Below, piece by piece: positions 1-9,190 of a DNA stretch of 64,000 nucleotides. The DNA comes from Desulfospira joergensenii DSM 10085 (GTDB lineage: Bacteria > Desulfobacterota > Desulfobacteria > Desulfobacterales > Desulfobacteraceae): positions 1,116,001 to 1,180,000 of the forward strand of contig NZ_ATUG01000001.1 of NCBI RefSeq assembly GCF_000420085.1, given 5' to 3'. The notes beneath the pieces are model-generated. The model was not told where the DNA came from, did no database searches, and saw only the letters and a list, made by a program, of their open reading frames with translations. Position 1 is the stretch's first letter. Every line of letters begins with the position of its first letter. Position numbers and translations under genes: made by a program.

Positions 1-2
1 AT

Positions 3-332
3 AACCTTAGCCTGTATAATGGTGATCTTACCGGCCAGCTGCCCAGTGAAGATGAAAGCCAGGAAACTGACACATACACCCTCTCTCTTACCTATAACCC
101 CAGGAAAATACGCACCTCCCAGCTCATGAGGGGGAATTTTGCCATTGCCGCCAGGAATGAAGACGATGAATGGGTCAATGCTGTTGACCTGAACACCGGC
201 GGGACCAAAACCTTTAAACGCGGCCCCTGGAAATCCGGATATGCAGTGGGGACCTACGGTGTTGATCCCAGCACCAAAACGGTCTGGGCCGTTCTCAACC
301 ATGAAGGCGATTTTGTTGCCAAATTGATCTAA
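3..332 (+). CDS. C-terminal part of an unknown protein, cut by the window start
   Basis: The frame is open from the first bases of the window to a TAA at 330-332, so about 109 residues of a longer protein are visible and the start is outside. The visible part is rich in Thr, Asn, Asp and aromatic residues and ends in short beta-like segments (GYAVGTYGVDPSTKTVWAVL). That would suit an extracellular or periplasmic beta-rich protein. I do not recognise the family. It ends 34 bases before a PEP-CTERM protein gene on the same strand, so the two may be co-transcribed. Confidence 0.6.
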   Translation, partial: NLSLYNGDLTGQLPSEDESQETDTYTLSLTYNPRKIRTSQLMRGNFAIAARNEDDEWVNAVDLNTGGTKTFKRGPWKSGYAVGTYGVDPSTKTVWAVLNHEGDFVAKLI

Positions 333-365
333 TATTTCAAATTCAAAATAATAGGAAAATAAAAA

Positions 366-956
366 ATGAAAAAAACAATTTTATTATTCGCTTTTCTGAG
401 CTGTGTCATGATTCTGAGCCCCCTGGCAAACGCGACCACTTTAACATTTGACGACCTGTCCACTGATTCTGGTTCTGAGGTTGCTAACCCGTATATGGAA
501 AGTGATTTTGTTCTCACGGCAGATGAGAACGGCATCTTCTACTCATGGGGGTCTTTGTCCGATGATTACACAGGATCTGCTGCTATTTACAACGATTCCT
601 ATACCGATACGATTCTGACAGCTGAGGATGGTTCCTTGTTCAATCTGACATCCATCGACCTTTCAGAATTATGGAACTATGAGTATGGAGATGATGACGT
701 TTTCGATCTCATTGTCACAGGAACTTATACCGACGGGACGAATATCTCGGCTTACATTGCTCTGGATCTGGATTTTGGGTATGAGACCATTGCCTTTGAC
801 GAAACCTTTTCTTTTCTTACTTCTGTGACTTTCAGTTCAGGATATTACCAAATCGATAATATTGAAGCCTCCACGGTACCGGAACCCGCTTCCATGATGC
901 TTCTTGGGTCGGGCCTTCTGGTCGCTGCCGCGATTTCAAGGCGAAGAACGTCATAA
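366..956 (+). CDS. PEP-CTERM surface/exopolysaccharide-associated protein
   Basis: This is a 196-aa secreted protein. The N-terminus is a classical signal peptide (MKKTILLFAFLSCVM, then an ANA-type cleavage site near residue 24). The middle is acidic and rich in Thr, Ser and Asp. The C-terminus has the full PEP-CTERM sorting signal: VPEPAS, a hydrophobic segment (MMLLGSGLLVAAAI) and a basic RRR tail. In known systems this tail is cut and anchored by an exosortase, linked to exopolysaccharide production. No exosortase gene is in the window, so it must lie elsewhere. An AGGA ribosome site precedes the ATG. The function of the mature domain cannot be read from the sequence. Confidence 0.85.
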   Translation: MKKTILLFAFLSCVMILSPLANATTLTFDDLSTDSGSEVANPYMESDFVLTADENGIFYSWGSLSDDYTGSAAIYNDSYTDTILTAEDGSLFNLTSIDLSELWNYEYGDDDVFDLIVTGTYTDGTNISAYIALDLDFGYETIAFDETFSFLTSVTFSSGYYQIDNIEASTVPEPASMMLLGSGLLVAAAISRRRTS

Positions 957-974
957 TCTCCATTTTGAACAGAA

Positions 975-1012
975 TCATTCAGTTGCAGGATACCGACCCT
1001 GCAACTGAATGA
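975..1012. terminator. Perfect 15-bp hairpin after the PEP-CTERM gene
   Basis: Arms 975-989 and 998-1012 are perfect inverted repeats around an 8-base loop, starting 19 bases after the PEP-CTERM stop codon. No clear U-tract follows on either strand. It is a probable transcript-end or mRNA-protecting hairpin rather than a textbook intrinsic terminator. Confidence 0.5.
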
Positions 1013-1102
1013 AACCTATATATAAAAAATCGCTTCCTTAATTCCATTTTCGGTTGCCTCCGCTGATTGGCCTGCAAAATAGTCTACCTTCCTGAAAAGC
1101 CG

Positions 1103-1296
1103 CTAACATTTCACTTCTTTTTTATTAAGTTTTTTCAGCTCCACCCAGGCCTCCAGACGCTGCTTCACCGCATTTTCATATCCCCGGTCAGTGGAAATGA
1201 TAAAACCGGTTGTCTGAAAAAGGAATAGGGAAGGTTGGACCGGGGCACATACCCGCCCTTTTGGTCATTGGCATACTTATCCCTCCAGTTGTAGCC
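1103..1296 (-). pseudogene. Decayed fragment of the rarA 3' end
   Basis: On the minus strand this stretch encodes STDRGYENAVKQRLEAWVEL, matching the C-terminus of the intact RarA at 5202-6530 (PTDRGYENTVKQRLEAWLEL). Further upstream, in another frame, it encodes DKYANDQKGGYVPRSNLP, aligning with RYAHDHKDGFIPQSYLP of the same protein. The two parts are in different frames, so the copy is broken, and nothing corresponding to the ATPase domains is present. The fragment lies just before the MoxR operon and the intact rarA lies just after it. The rest of 957-1406 shows no gene I can support. Confidence 0.7.
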
Positions 1297-1406
1297 GGGA
1301 TCATTAATTATTTCTTTTCCCGGCTGCCGGTTTATGGGATAATGGAAGATCCGAAAGGATCTATAATTAGAACTTTTTCATTTGGTTCCCATCAAAAGGA
1401 TCGCCC

Positions 1407-2327
1407 ATGATGACACCGGAATTTGAAAAAATCGTCTCCCAGGTGGGCAGTGTGGTTCTGGGAAAAGAGCCCCAGATTCGTCTGGCCCTGACCTGTTTAT
1501 TCGCCCGGGGCCATTTGCTCATCGAGGATTTTCCCGGTATCGGCAAAACCACCCTGGCCAAGGTGCTGGCCAAGTGTATGGGGCTCAAATTCCAGCGTAT
1601 GCAGTTCACCTCTGACCTGCTTCCCGGAGATATCTTAGGTCTGTCCGTATTTGACCAGCATTCGGCCAGTTTCAGTTTCCACCCGGGTCCCATCTTCACC
1701 CAGGTATTCCTGGCCGATGAGATCAACCGGGCCACCCCCAAAAGCCAGAGCGCCCTGCTGGAGGCCATGGAAGAAGAGCAGGTCACCATTGAGGGGGAGA
1801 CCCGGCGCCTGGAATCCCCGTTTTTTGTCATTGCCACCCAGAATCCCCTGGAGCAGGCCGGCACTTTTCCCCTGCCCGAATCCCAGATGGACCGGTTTCT
1901 CATGCGGATCCGCCTGGGCTACCCGGACCGGAAAGCTGAAAAAAGCATATTAAAAGGCATCGGTGCTGACCGGGTCATGGCGGCCCTGGACTGCTGTATG
2001 GAAAAAAGGGATGTCCTGAAAATCCAGGACCGGGTGGACCGGATCCATGTATCAGATCTTTTCCTGGACTATCTCCAGGATATCCTGGATTTTACCCGGA
2101 ACTCCGGGAATTTCCAGATCGGCCTCTCCCCCCGGGCCGGCCTGGCCCTGTCCCGGGCGGCCCGGGCCTGGGCCTGCCTTAACGGCCGGGATCATACCCT
2201 TCCCGAAGACCTCCAGGAAGTACTGCCCTGGGTGGCAGGCCACCGGCTCAGGGCCGGGGAAACCTATGAAGAGATTCCCGAAGACAGGCTTCTGGAACTG
2301 TTCACGGAACTGCCGGTTCCCATTTAG
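1407..2327 (+). CDS. MoxR-family AAA+ ATPase
   Basis: This 306-aa protein belongs to the MoxR family, chaperone-like ATPases that usually act with DUF58 and transglutaminase-like partners. Walker A is at about 42-49 (FPGIGKTT), Walker B at about 100-107 (VFLADEIN), and the sensor region reads IATQNPLEQAGTFPLPESQ with the arginine finger region after it. A C-terminal AAA lid follows. The ATG at 1407 has an AAGGA ribosome site six bases upstream; an in-frame ATG follows at once at 1410. The gene starts a three-gene operon with DUF58 (39 bases on) and a transglutaminase-like gene, the usual arrangement of the family. The substrate is unknown. Confidence 0.92.
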   Translation: MMTPEFEKIVSQVGSVVLGKEPQIRLALTCLFARGHLLIEDFPGIGKTTLAKVLAKCMGLKFQRMQFTSDLLPGDILGLSVFDQHSASFSFHPGPIFTQVFLADEINRATPKSQSALLEAMEEEQVTIEGETRRLESPFFVIATQNPLEQAGTFPLPESQMDRFLMRIRLGYPDRKAEKSILKGIGADRVMAALDCCMEKRDVLKIQDRVDRIHVSDLFLDYLQDILDFTRNSGNFQIGLSPRAGLALSRAARAWACLNGRDHTLPEDLQEVLPWVAGHRLRAGETYEEIPEDRLLELFTELPVPI

Positions 2328-2365
2328 TCCCCCTGCCCTTCCCCGGGGACCCGGAAACCCTATCC

Positions 2366-3268
2366 ATGAAAGTAACCCAAAAACATCTCTCAATCCTTCC
2401 CACCCAGCATGGAATTCTTTTCCTGGCCATCCTGGGGGCCATGCTGGCAGGCTCTGTCAACTACAACAACAATGCCGGTTTTATCCTGGTCTTTCTCCTG
2501 GGCGGCATGGCCCTGATCTCCCTGTTTTACTCGTTTAAAAATCTGATGGGCCTTGAAATCACCTTTGTGTCGGCACCGCCGGTGTTTGCCGGTCAAAAGG
2601 CCGTCTTCCACATCCGGATCCATTCAAAGGAAAGGGACCGGTTTTCCCTGGAATCTTATTTCCCCGGGAATCCGGGTATGGATGAGCCCCAAACCATAGA
2701 ACGGCAGATGAATAGCCTCTTTCAAGTCGAGATCCCGGCCCCGGCCCGGGGTCGGGTCTCCCCCCGGGTCCTGGCCTTGAATTCGGTTTACCCCTTTGGA
2801 CTTTTTTGCATCCGGGCGAGAATCCCCCTGAAGATGAGCTGCCTGGTCTATCCTTCCCCCCTGCCGGGCCGGATCCGGGCCTCGGGAGGCGGAAACGGTT
2901 TTGAAGGAGATATGGATACCCGCCGGCAGGGGCCCGACGATTTCCAGGGTCTGACGCCTTACCAGCCCGGACATGAAGTGGGGCGGATGGCTTGGAAAGC
3001 GGTTTCCCGGGGACAGGGATTGTTCATCAAAGATTTCACGACCAAGGCAGACCGGTTCCAGATCCTGGATTTCCATGCTGTCCCGGTAAAGGATATTGAG
3101 TTCAGGCTCTCCCTCCTCTGCCACATGGTTCTTACGTCTGACCGGAACCGGGAGATCTTTGGCCTGAAACTGCCGGGTAAATTCATCCGGCCTTCCGGGG
3201 GAAGCCCCCATACAAAAACCTGCCTCAGGGCCCTTGCCCTGTTCGGCCGGGAAGGGGAGAGGCCGTGA
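2366..3268 (+). CDS. DUF58 domain membrane protein
   Basis: This 300-aa protein has two N-terminal membrane segments (about 17-35 and 40-60) and a soluble region carrying the DUF58 signature near residues 198-211 (YQPGHEVGRMAWKA). DUF58 proteins accompany MoxR ATPases and have a von Willebrand A-like fold. The likely job is as the membrane partner of the MoxR protein, in envelope maturation or a stress response. Its stop overlaps the next gene's GTG start by four bases (GTGA), showing translational coupling. No strong ribosome site is visible before the chosen ATG. Confidence 0.88.
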   Translation: MKVTQKHLSILPTQHGILFLAILGAMLAGSVNYNNNAGFILVFLLGGMALISLFYSFKNLMGLEITFVSAPPVFAGQKAVFHIRIHSKERDRFSLESYFPGNPGMDEPQTIERQMNSLFQVEIPAPARGRVSPRVLALNSVYPFGLFCIRARIPLKMSCLVYPSPLPGRIRASGGGNGFEGDMDTRRQGPDDFQGLTPYQPGHEVGRMAWKAVSRGQGLFIKDFTTKADRFQILDFHAVPVKDIEFRLSLLCHMVLTSDRNREIFGLKLPGKFIRPSGGSPHTKTCLRALALFGREGERP

Positions 3269-5184
3269 AAGAGGAGAACAGACATGTGGTTCCCATCATC
3301 CTGGCCCTGGTGATTGCCATCGCCCCCCATACCCCGGGGCTGCCCCTCTGGATCAATGCCTGGTGTCTGATCATGTGGGGATATATGCTGGTCCGGCTGA
3401 AAACCGGGTGGCCCCTGCCCGGGGGGATTTTCAGGCACTTCCTTGCCTTTGCCGGTCTGGCCGGCCTGATCCTCACCTATAAAACCCGCCTGGACTCGAA
3501 CACCTTTGTGGGACTCATGGCAGTCATGGCTGCGGTCAAGCCCTTTGAGACCGCCACCCACCGCCATAGGATGATCACCATCCTGCTCACCTACTTCATC
3601 ATCATCACCAGTCTGTTTCAATCCGACTCCCTCTGGATCCTGCTCTATATGTTCTTTTCCGTCCTGGTGACCACCATTTCCCTGATCCGGATCAACGATC
3701 TTACGGGCCGGTTCCGAGCAAGCCTTGCCCTGGCCTGCCGGATCATGGGCCAGGCCCTGCCCCTGGTGATTCTTCTCTTTTTCCTTTTTCCCCGACTCCA
3801 GGACGGAGTGTTCGGAATGAAGGATATCCGGAGGGGAAGGACCGGTTTTTCGGAGAGACTCACCCCCGGCAGTGTCTCCGGTCTGGCCAGGGACAATTCC
3901 ACTGCATTCCGGGTCCAATTTAAAACCCTTCCGGCCGGGGGCCTTTACTGGCGGGGGATCGTATTTGAACAATTCAACGGAAAATCATGGCTACCTGCGG
4001 AGCAGCAGGGGGTTCCGGCAAAGGCCAGCCCCGGATCCAAGGAACTTTTTCCCCACACCATTATCCTGGAACCCCATCACAGCCGTTGGCTGTTCGGACT
4101 GGATGTTCCGGTTCAGGTCCAGGGAAATGCCCTTATCACCCAATCCCATACCCTGAGATCCCGGTGGAAAATCCGCAGAAAAACAACCTACCGGGTGATT
4201 TCCAGGCCGGGCCCTGTTCCGGACCCGGGCCGGGTCCCATTGATTTCCATCGACCCGGACAGCAATCCCGGAACCCGGCGCCTGGCCAGAGACCTTGCTA
4301 TGGGCGCCCCGGGGGTTGAGGAAAAAATCCAGAGGATCCTGGACTTTTTCAAGACAAACGGTTTTATCTATACCCTGTCCCCGGGCAGGATCGATGCAGA
4401 CTCCCTGGACCATTTTCTCCTGGAAAACAAAAAAGGATACTGCGAACATTATGCCTCGGCCTTTGCTTTTATGATGAATGTGCTCGGGGTTCCGGCCCGG
4501 GTGGTGGGCGGATACCTGGGGGGAGAACTCAACCCCTATGCCAATCATCTCATCGTCCGCCAGTCTTCCGCCCATGCATGGGCCGAGGTCTTTGTGCCGG
4601 ACAGAGGATGGATCCGGATCGATCCCACCCTTTCCGTATCACCGGAACGGATCTTTCAGAACCCGGACGGCAGCCCGGCCCGAACTTCCCTGGATCGGAT
4701 CTCAATTTTTAAAAAACTGGAATATTTGATGGAGAGTATCAACCTCAGGTGGGAGGCCTGGTTCACGGGATTTTCCCATGAGGCCCAGAAGGCCCTTCTC
4801 CAGCGGCTGGGGATCCTCACTCCCTTGAGTCCAGCCAAAACCATGGCCCTGTTTCTGGGGGGCACCGGTCTTGTCCTGGTTTTGTTTTTTCTCTTTCTAA
4901 GACGGATCCACGGTTCTTCTTTTTCTTCCCGGGATCCGGTGAAAAAGGCCTATCTTGAATTCTGCCGGCGCCTGGCCCGGGCAGGGCTGCCCCCCAAAGC
5001 TCAGGGCCAGGGGGCTGTGGATTATGCCTCCAGAATCTGCCGGGAACGGCCGGATCTGAAATTTGAGGTGGAAAGGATTTCAGATCTTTACGTCCGGATC
5101 CGGTTCCATCGGAACAGCCCGGAAGAGTTGAAATTCGTCCTGAAAAAAAGGATAAAAGAATTTAAGCCGAGGCCGGATGGATAA
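3265..5184 (+). CDS. Transglutaminase-like membrane protein (TgpA type, DUF3488/DUF4129)
   Basis: This 639-aa protein has an N-terminal block of several membrane helices (about 1-170), a periplasmic transglutaminase-like domain, one further membrane helix near 528-548 and a cytoplasmic DUF4129-like tail. The cysteine-protease-type triad is complete: Cys393 (GYCEHYASAF), His437 (AHAWAEV) and Asp453 (RIDPT). The start is GTG at 3265, overlapping DUF58 by four bases. Such proteins follow MoxR and DUF58 genes in many bacteria; the Pseudomonas relative TgpA is essential, with an unclear substrate. The role here is inferred only from family and operon. Confidence 0.9.
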   Translation: MKEENRHVVPIILALVIAIAPHTPGLPLWINAWCLIMWGYMLVRLKTGWPLPGGIFRHFLAFAGLAGLILTYKTRLDSNTFVGLMAVMAAVKPFETATHRHRMITILLTYFIIITSLFQSDSLWILLYMFFSVLVTTISLIRINDLTGRFRASLALACRIMGQALPLVILLFFLFPRLQDGVFGMKDIRRGRTGFSERLTPGSVSGLARDNSTAFRVQFKTLPAGGLYWRGIVFEQFNGKSWLPAEQQGVPAKASPGSKELFPHTIILEPHHSRWLFGLDVPVQVQGNALITQSHTLRSRWKIRRKTTYRVISRPGPVPDPGRVPLISIDPDSNPGTRRLARDLAMGAPGVEEKIQRILDFFKTNGFIYTLSPGRIDADSLDHFLLENKKGYCEHYASAFAFMMNVLGVPARVVGGYLGGELNPYANHLIVRQSSAHAWAEVFVPDRGWIRIDPTLSVSPERIFQNPDGSPARTSLDRISIFKKLEYLMESINLRWEAWFTGFSHEAQKALLQRLGILTPLSPAKTMALFLGGTGLVLVLFFLFLRRIHGSSFSSRDPVKKAYLEFCRRLARAGLPPKAQGQGAVDYASRICRERPDLKFEVERISDLYVRIRFHRNSPEELKFVLKKRIKEFKPRPDG

Positions 5185-5209
5185 GAAGGGAAAACTCTTC
5201 TTTATTTTC
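5183..5209. terminator. Weak hairpin between convergent genes
   Basis: AAGAAG (5183-5188) pairs with CTTCTT (5197-5202), followed on plus by TATTTTCC. It lies exactly between the stop codons of the convergent tgpA-like and rarA genes. The stem is short, so terminator function is only possible. Confidence 0.35.
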
Positions 5210-6530
5210 CCGGCTTTCCTTTTTTTAATTCCAGCCAGGCTTCCAGCCTCTGTTTAACCGTATTTTCATATCCCCGGTCCGTGGGAAAATAAAACCGGGT
5301 TCCCTCCAGATTGTCGGGAAGATAGGACTGGGGGATAAAGCCGTCTTTATGGTCATGGGCGTAGCGGTACCCTTTACCATAGTTCATCTTCTTCATCAGA
5401 CCTGTGGGGGCGTTACGGATATGGAGGGGAACCGGGGCATATCCTTTGTCTTCAACCGTCTGCCTCACCTGCTTCTGGGCGGCATATACGGAGTTGCTCT
5501 TGGGGGCCGTGGCCAGGTATACGGCGGCCTGGAACAGGGAACCGTCCCCTTCGGGCCGGCCCAGGATGCGGAAGGATTCCCCGGCATTCAAGGCCATGGT
5601 CAGGGCACCGGGATCGGCCAGGCCAATGTCTTCGGTGGCGAACCGGATCATGCGCCGGATCATGTAATAGGGATCTTCCCCGGCGGCCAGCATGCGTTCC
5701 ATCCAGTACATGGCCGCGTCCGGATCAGAGCCCCGCATGCTCTTGATGAATGCGGAGATCAGATTATAATGTTCTTCCCCGGCCTTGTCATAGAGCAGGG
5801 ATTTTTTCTCCACAGCCGTTTCAACGTCGGCGGAGGAGATGGTCTCCTGGCCCTGGAAGTGGATGGCCGCCGTTTCAAGATTGGTCAGGGCGGTCCTGGC
5901 ATCTCCGTCCGACACCCGGGCAATGTGTTCCAGGGCCTCTTGGGAAAAAAACTCTTCCGAGATCCCCAGCCCTTTTTCCGGATCTGCTGCGGCTCTTTCC
6001 AGGATCTTTATGATATCATCGGATTCAAGGCTTTTCAGGGCAAAAACCCGGCACCGGGACACCAGGGCCGGGATCACCTCAAAGGAGGGATTTTCAGTGG
6101 TGGCGCCCACCAGGGTGATCAGGCCGGTTTCCACGTGATGGAGAAAGGCATCCTGCTGGGCCTTGTTGAACCTGTGGATCTCATCCACAAAAAGAAGGGT
6201 GCGGCGCTTGTAGAGCCGCCGGACCTCCCCGGCCTTTTCAATGATCCGGCGCACTTCCTTGACCCCGGACAGGACCGCAGAGATTCTGATAAAATCGCAT
6301 TGGGTTTCATTGGCAATGATCCCGGCCAGGGTGGTCTTGCCGCATCCGGGAGGTCCCCAGAGAATCATGGAAAAGACCCGGTCATGGGCAATGGCCTGGT
6401 GCAGAAGACTTCCCTCCCGGGTAATATGCTCCTGGCCGATGAGTTGGGAAAGACTCTGGGGCCGCATCCGGTCCGCCAGGGGGCCGGATCCCTCCATATC
6501 TTCCCGGGTATTTGATTCAAAGAGATCCAT
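5202..6530 (-). CDS. rarA: Replication-associated recombination protein A (RarA/MgsA)
   Basis: This 442-aa AAA+ ATPase of the RarA/WRNIP1 family is related to the clamp-loader group and acts at stalled replication forks. It has Walker A (GPPGCGKTT), Walker B (LLFVDEIHRF), sensor 1 (GATTENPSF) and the family C-terminus (NAPTGLMKKMNYGKGYRYAHDH). Length is normal. Its ATG overlaps the stop of der by one base (TAATG), so it is translated as the second gene of a der-rarA pair. A decayed copy of its 3' end lies at 1103-1296. Confidence 0.95.
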   Translation of the reverse strand: MDLFESNTREDMEGSGPLADRMRPQSLSQLIGQEHITREGSLLHQAIAHDRVFSMILWGPPGCGKTTLAGIIANETQCDFIRISAVLSGVKEVRRIIEKAGEVRRLYKRRTLLFVDEIHRFNKAQQDAFLHHVETGLITLVGATTENPSFEVIPALVSRCRVFALKSLESDDIIKILERAAADPEKGLGISEEFFSQEALEHIARVSDGDARTALTNLETAAIHFQGQETISSADVETAVEKKSLLYDKAGEEHYNLISAFIKSMRGSDPDAAMYWMERMLAAGEDPYYMIRRMIRFATEDIGLADPGALTMALNAGESFRILGRPEGDGSLFQAAVYLATAPKSNSVYAAQKQVRQTVEDKGYAPVPLHIRNAPTGLMKKMNYGKGYRYAHDHKDGFIPQSYLPDNLEGTRFYFPTDRGYENTVKQRLEAWLELKKGKPGK

Positions 6531-7990
6531 TACCCTGCCTGGTTTTTATCCCTTTGTCTTTTTTTCCGGCTCTGTTCCTTGCGAAGCTTCTGCCGTTTGG
6601 ACGTGATCCGGCTCTTTTTCTTTCGAATCCGCTCGGTTTCTTTTGTCTTGCCGGAAAAATCGATTTTTCCGGTTTTTTCCCTGAAATAGAGACGGATGGG
6701 TGTCAGACTCAAAGGGATCATCTGACGGAGCTGGTTCTTCAGATACCGTTGATAGGAAAAATGAACCGCATTGGGATAGTTGACAAAACAGACAAAACAG
6801 GGGGGCTTGGCAGCCACCTGGGTGGCGTAGAAAAATTTCAGCCGCCTGCCCTTGTGAAGGGAGGGCTCCTCCCGGTATACGGCATCCTCAATGATCCGGT
6901 TCAGGGTCCCGGTGTTGATCCTGTGGCAGTATTCTCCATAGACCTTTGCCGCCAATCCCAGGATCTTATGGCAGCGCTGGCCGGTCAGGGCCGAAACGGT
7001 CAGAGCCGGAGCATAGGATAAAAACTTGGACATGTACCGGAGGTCCTTTAAAAATTCTTTCTCGCTTTTTTCCTCCTTGTCCACCAGATCCCATTTGTTC
7101 AGGATAAAAACGGCACCGCACCCCCGCTTCTCCGCATACCCGGCAATGGTGATATCCTGGTCCGTGATCCCCTCTTCGCAGTCAATGAGGATGAGGGCCA
7201 CATCACAGTCATCCAGGGATTTTAGGGATTTTAGGATGGAAAATTTTTCCAGCTTCTCCCTGACTTTTCCCTTTCTCCGGATCCCGGCCGTATCCACAAG
7301 GACAAACTCCTGATTTTTATGGACCACACTGAGTTCTATGGCATCCCGGGTGGTGCCGGCTTTCTCGTTGACCACCACCCGTTTTTCCCCGAACAGCCGA
7401 TTGGCCAGGGAAGACTTGCCCACATTGGGCCGGCCCACAATGGCCACCCGGATGGGGGCGGTTTCATCCTCTTCAATTTCTCCGGGTTCGGGAAAATCCC
7501 TGACCAGATCATCCAGAAACTCCCCCACGCCGATGCCGTGCTCGGCGGACACCTGGTAAAAACGGTCAATCCCAAGGGCGTAAAATTCCCCCAGTTCATC
7601 CTCCTGACGGTGGCTTTCGATCTTGTTGATCAGGTAGAATACGGGCTTTTCTGTTTTCCGCAGGAGATCGGCCAGGTCCCGGTCATAGGGGGAAAGCCCT
7701 GCCCGGCCGTCCATGATAAAGACCAGGAAATCGGCCTGGTCCACGGCAGCGGTAAGCTGCTCCTTGATCTGGGAGGCAAAATAATCGTCATCCTCGCTCA
7801 GGAAGCCGCCCGTGTCGATAATGGTAAATTCCCTGTCCTCCCAGAGGGCATCCCCGTAGTGGCGGTCCCGGGTCACCCCGGGCAGATCGTCCACAAGGGC
7901 CTGCCGGGACCGGACGATCCTGTTGAACAGGGTTGATTTTCCCACGTTGGGCCGGCCGAGAAGGGCCACAACCGGTTTCATATTTTTCAC
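6530..7990 (-). CDS. der: Ribosome assembly GTPase Der (EngA)
   Basis: Der has two tandem GTPase domains and a KH-like domain and is needed for 50S ribosome maturation. Both G1 loops are visible (GRPNVGKSTLFN and GRPNVGKSSLANR), both G3 motifs (DTGG and DTAG), and NKWD in the second domain. The first domain has NKIE where NKxD is usual. The protein is 486 aa, with a strongly basic tail (RKKKSRITSKRQKLRKEQSR) longer than the usual Der C-terminus. The ATG has a strong GGAGGTG site six bases upstream. It is the first gene of the der-rarA pair. Confidence 0.96.
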   Translation of the reverse strand: MKNMKPVVALLGRPNVGKSTLFNRIVRSRQALVDDLPGVTRDRHYGDALWEDREFTIIDTGGFLSEDDDYFASQIKEQLTAAVDQADFLVFIMDGRAGLSPYDRDLADLLRKTEKPVFYLINKIESHRQEDELGEFYALGIDRFYQVSAEHGIGVGEFLDDLVRDFPEPGEIEEDETAPIRVAIVGRPNVGKSSLANRLFGEKRVVVNEKAGTTRDAIELSVVHKNQEFVLVDTAGIRRKGKVREKLEKFSILKSLKSLDDCDVALILIDCEEGITDQDITIAGYAEKRGCGAVFILNKWDLVDKEEKSEKEFLKDLRYMSKFLSYAPALTVSALTGQRCHKILGLAAKVYGEYCHRINTGTLNRIIEDAVYREEPSLHKGRRLKFFYATQVAAKPPCFVCFVNYPNAVHFSYQRYLKNQLRQMIPLSLTPIRLYFREKTGKIDFSGKTKETERIRKKKSRITSKRQKLRKEQSRKKRQRDKNQAG

Positions 7991-8121
7991 CTCCGAAAGA
8001 CTAGGAACAATTTAAATTTAAAGTGTGACAGTATACATCATTCCGCTGTTTTTATAAACATGGAGGTTACACATAAACAAACGATAGAAGTCTTGAAATC
8101 TTCCAAAACGCTTTACCGGGC

Positions 8122-9186
8122 TTATTTTGTCCAGGAAAACATCCAGGAACCCAGGCTTAAGAACACCAGACTCATGAGGATCATGAGAAAAAGTTCATGG
8201 GATACCTGGGAAAGATCTGCACCGTCGTTGATCACCCGTCTTGCAGCCTTTAGAAAATGGGTCAGGGGCAGGAAAGAAGAGATTGTTTTTATCCAGTCCG
8301 ACGAGCCTTCAATGGAAAACCAGACTTCCGACAAAAACATCATGGGCCAGCAGATAAAGTTGATCACCCCGGAGGTCAGTTCCTCGTTGGTGCCCCGGGA
8401 GGCCAGGATCAGACCAAATGATACCAGGCAGAGGGTGCCGGCCAGAAACACCAAAAAAGCATCCAAATAGGATCCCCTGACCTGGAATGAAAAGATCAGG
8501 TCACAGCCGGCCCAGACCAGGGCCGACGATCCCATGAGAATCACCACCCGGGAAAGGAGCTGGGCGGTCAGATACTCGAACGATGTGACCGGGGTAGCCT
8601 TGAGGCGTTTGAGCACCCCGCTTCTCCGGTACCTGACAATCACATACCCCACCCCGAAAAAGGCGGAGAACATGATGTTCATGCCCAGGATTCCGGGGAA
8701 CAGCCAGTCGATATACCGGACCTGATCTCCCTGGATCTCCTGCCGGATGACCTTTCCAGCAAATTGGGATTCCGGCACCATGGCCTCTTTGACCACCTTT
8801 TCCATGAGCCGTCCCCTGGGGGAGGAGTCGCTGATCCAGTATTGAACCGCCCTGCCCCCGTTTTTCAAAAGGATATCTACCTTATGATGGACAAGCCTGT
8901 CCATGGCCGTTTCCCGGGAATCAAAGGGGATGAGCTTTACAAAGGAATAGGTTTTGAGTTTTTCCGGGATATCAAGGGACTCCATCCAGGCCGGGGCGCT
9001 GTTGGCCGGGCCGGAAACCGGGAATACCCCGGCCTTGAACTCCTGGCCGGAGTCGGCCCCGAACAGAAGACCGAATCCGGCCACAATCAGAAAAGGAAAC
9101 AGAATATTCCAGCCGAACCCGGCCCGGTCCCGGAAAAATTCATAGTTCCTGGCCAGAAAAAGGACCCACATTCTTTTCATTCCCAT
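8122..9186 (-). CDS. ABC-2 type transporter permease
   Basis: This 354-aa membrane protein has one N-terminal membrane helix (about 24-42), a periplasmic loop of roughly 130 residues and a C-terminal block of five or so helices. This is the ABC-2 exporter topology (NatB/YhfA-like and drug-export families). The sequence VRYRRSGVLKRLKATPVTSFEYLTAQLL is the typical coupling-helix region of ABC-2 permeases. It starts four bases after the ATPase gene and forms an operon with it. The cargo is unknown. Confidence 0.9.
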   Translation of the reverse strand: MGMKRMWVLFLARNYEFFRDRAGFGWNILFPFLIVAGFGLLFGADSGQEFKAGVFPVSGPANSAPAWMESLDIPEKLKTYSFVKLIPFDSRETAMDRLVHHKVDILLKNGGRAVQYWISDSSPRGRLMEKVVKEAMVPESQFAGKVIRQEIQGDQVRYIDWLFPGILGMNIMFSAFFGVGYVIVRYRRSGVLKRLKATPVTSFEYLTAQLLSRVVILMGSSALVWAGCDLIFSFQVRGSYLDAFLVFLAGTLCLVSFGLILASRGTNEELTSGVINFICWPMMFLSEVWFSIEGSSDWIKTISSFLPLTHFLKAARRVINDGADLSQVSHELFLMILMSLVFLSLGSWMFSWTK

Positions 9187-9190
9187 CTGC

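Noticed and set aside
5349-6515. Long plus-strand open frame (388 codons) opposite rarA
   Set aside because: It is an antisense shadow of a well-supported gene. Its composition is rich in Gly, Pro and Arg with no family features, and it has no ribosome site.
8060-8470. Plus-strand frame overlapping the ABC permease gene
   Set aside because: It lies mostly antisense to the permease and has no domain; a shadow frame.
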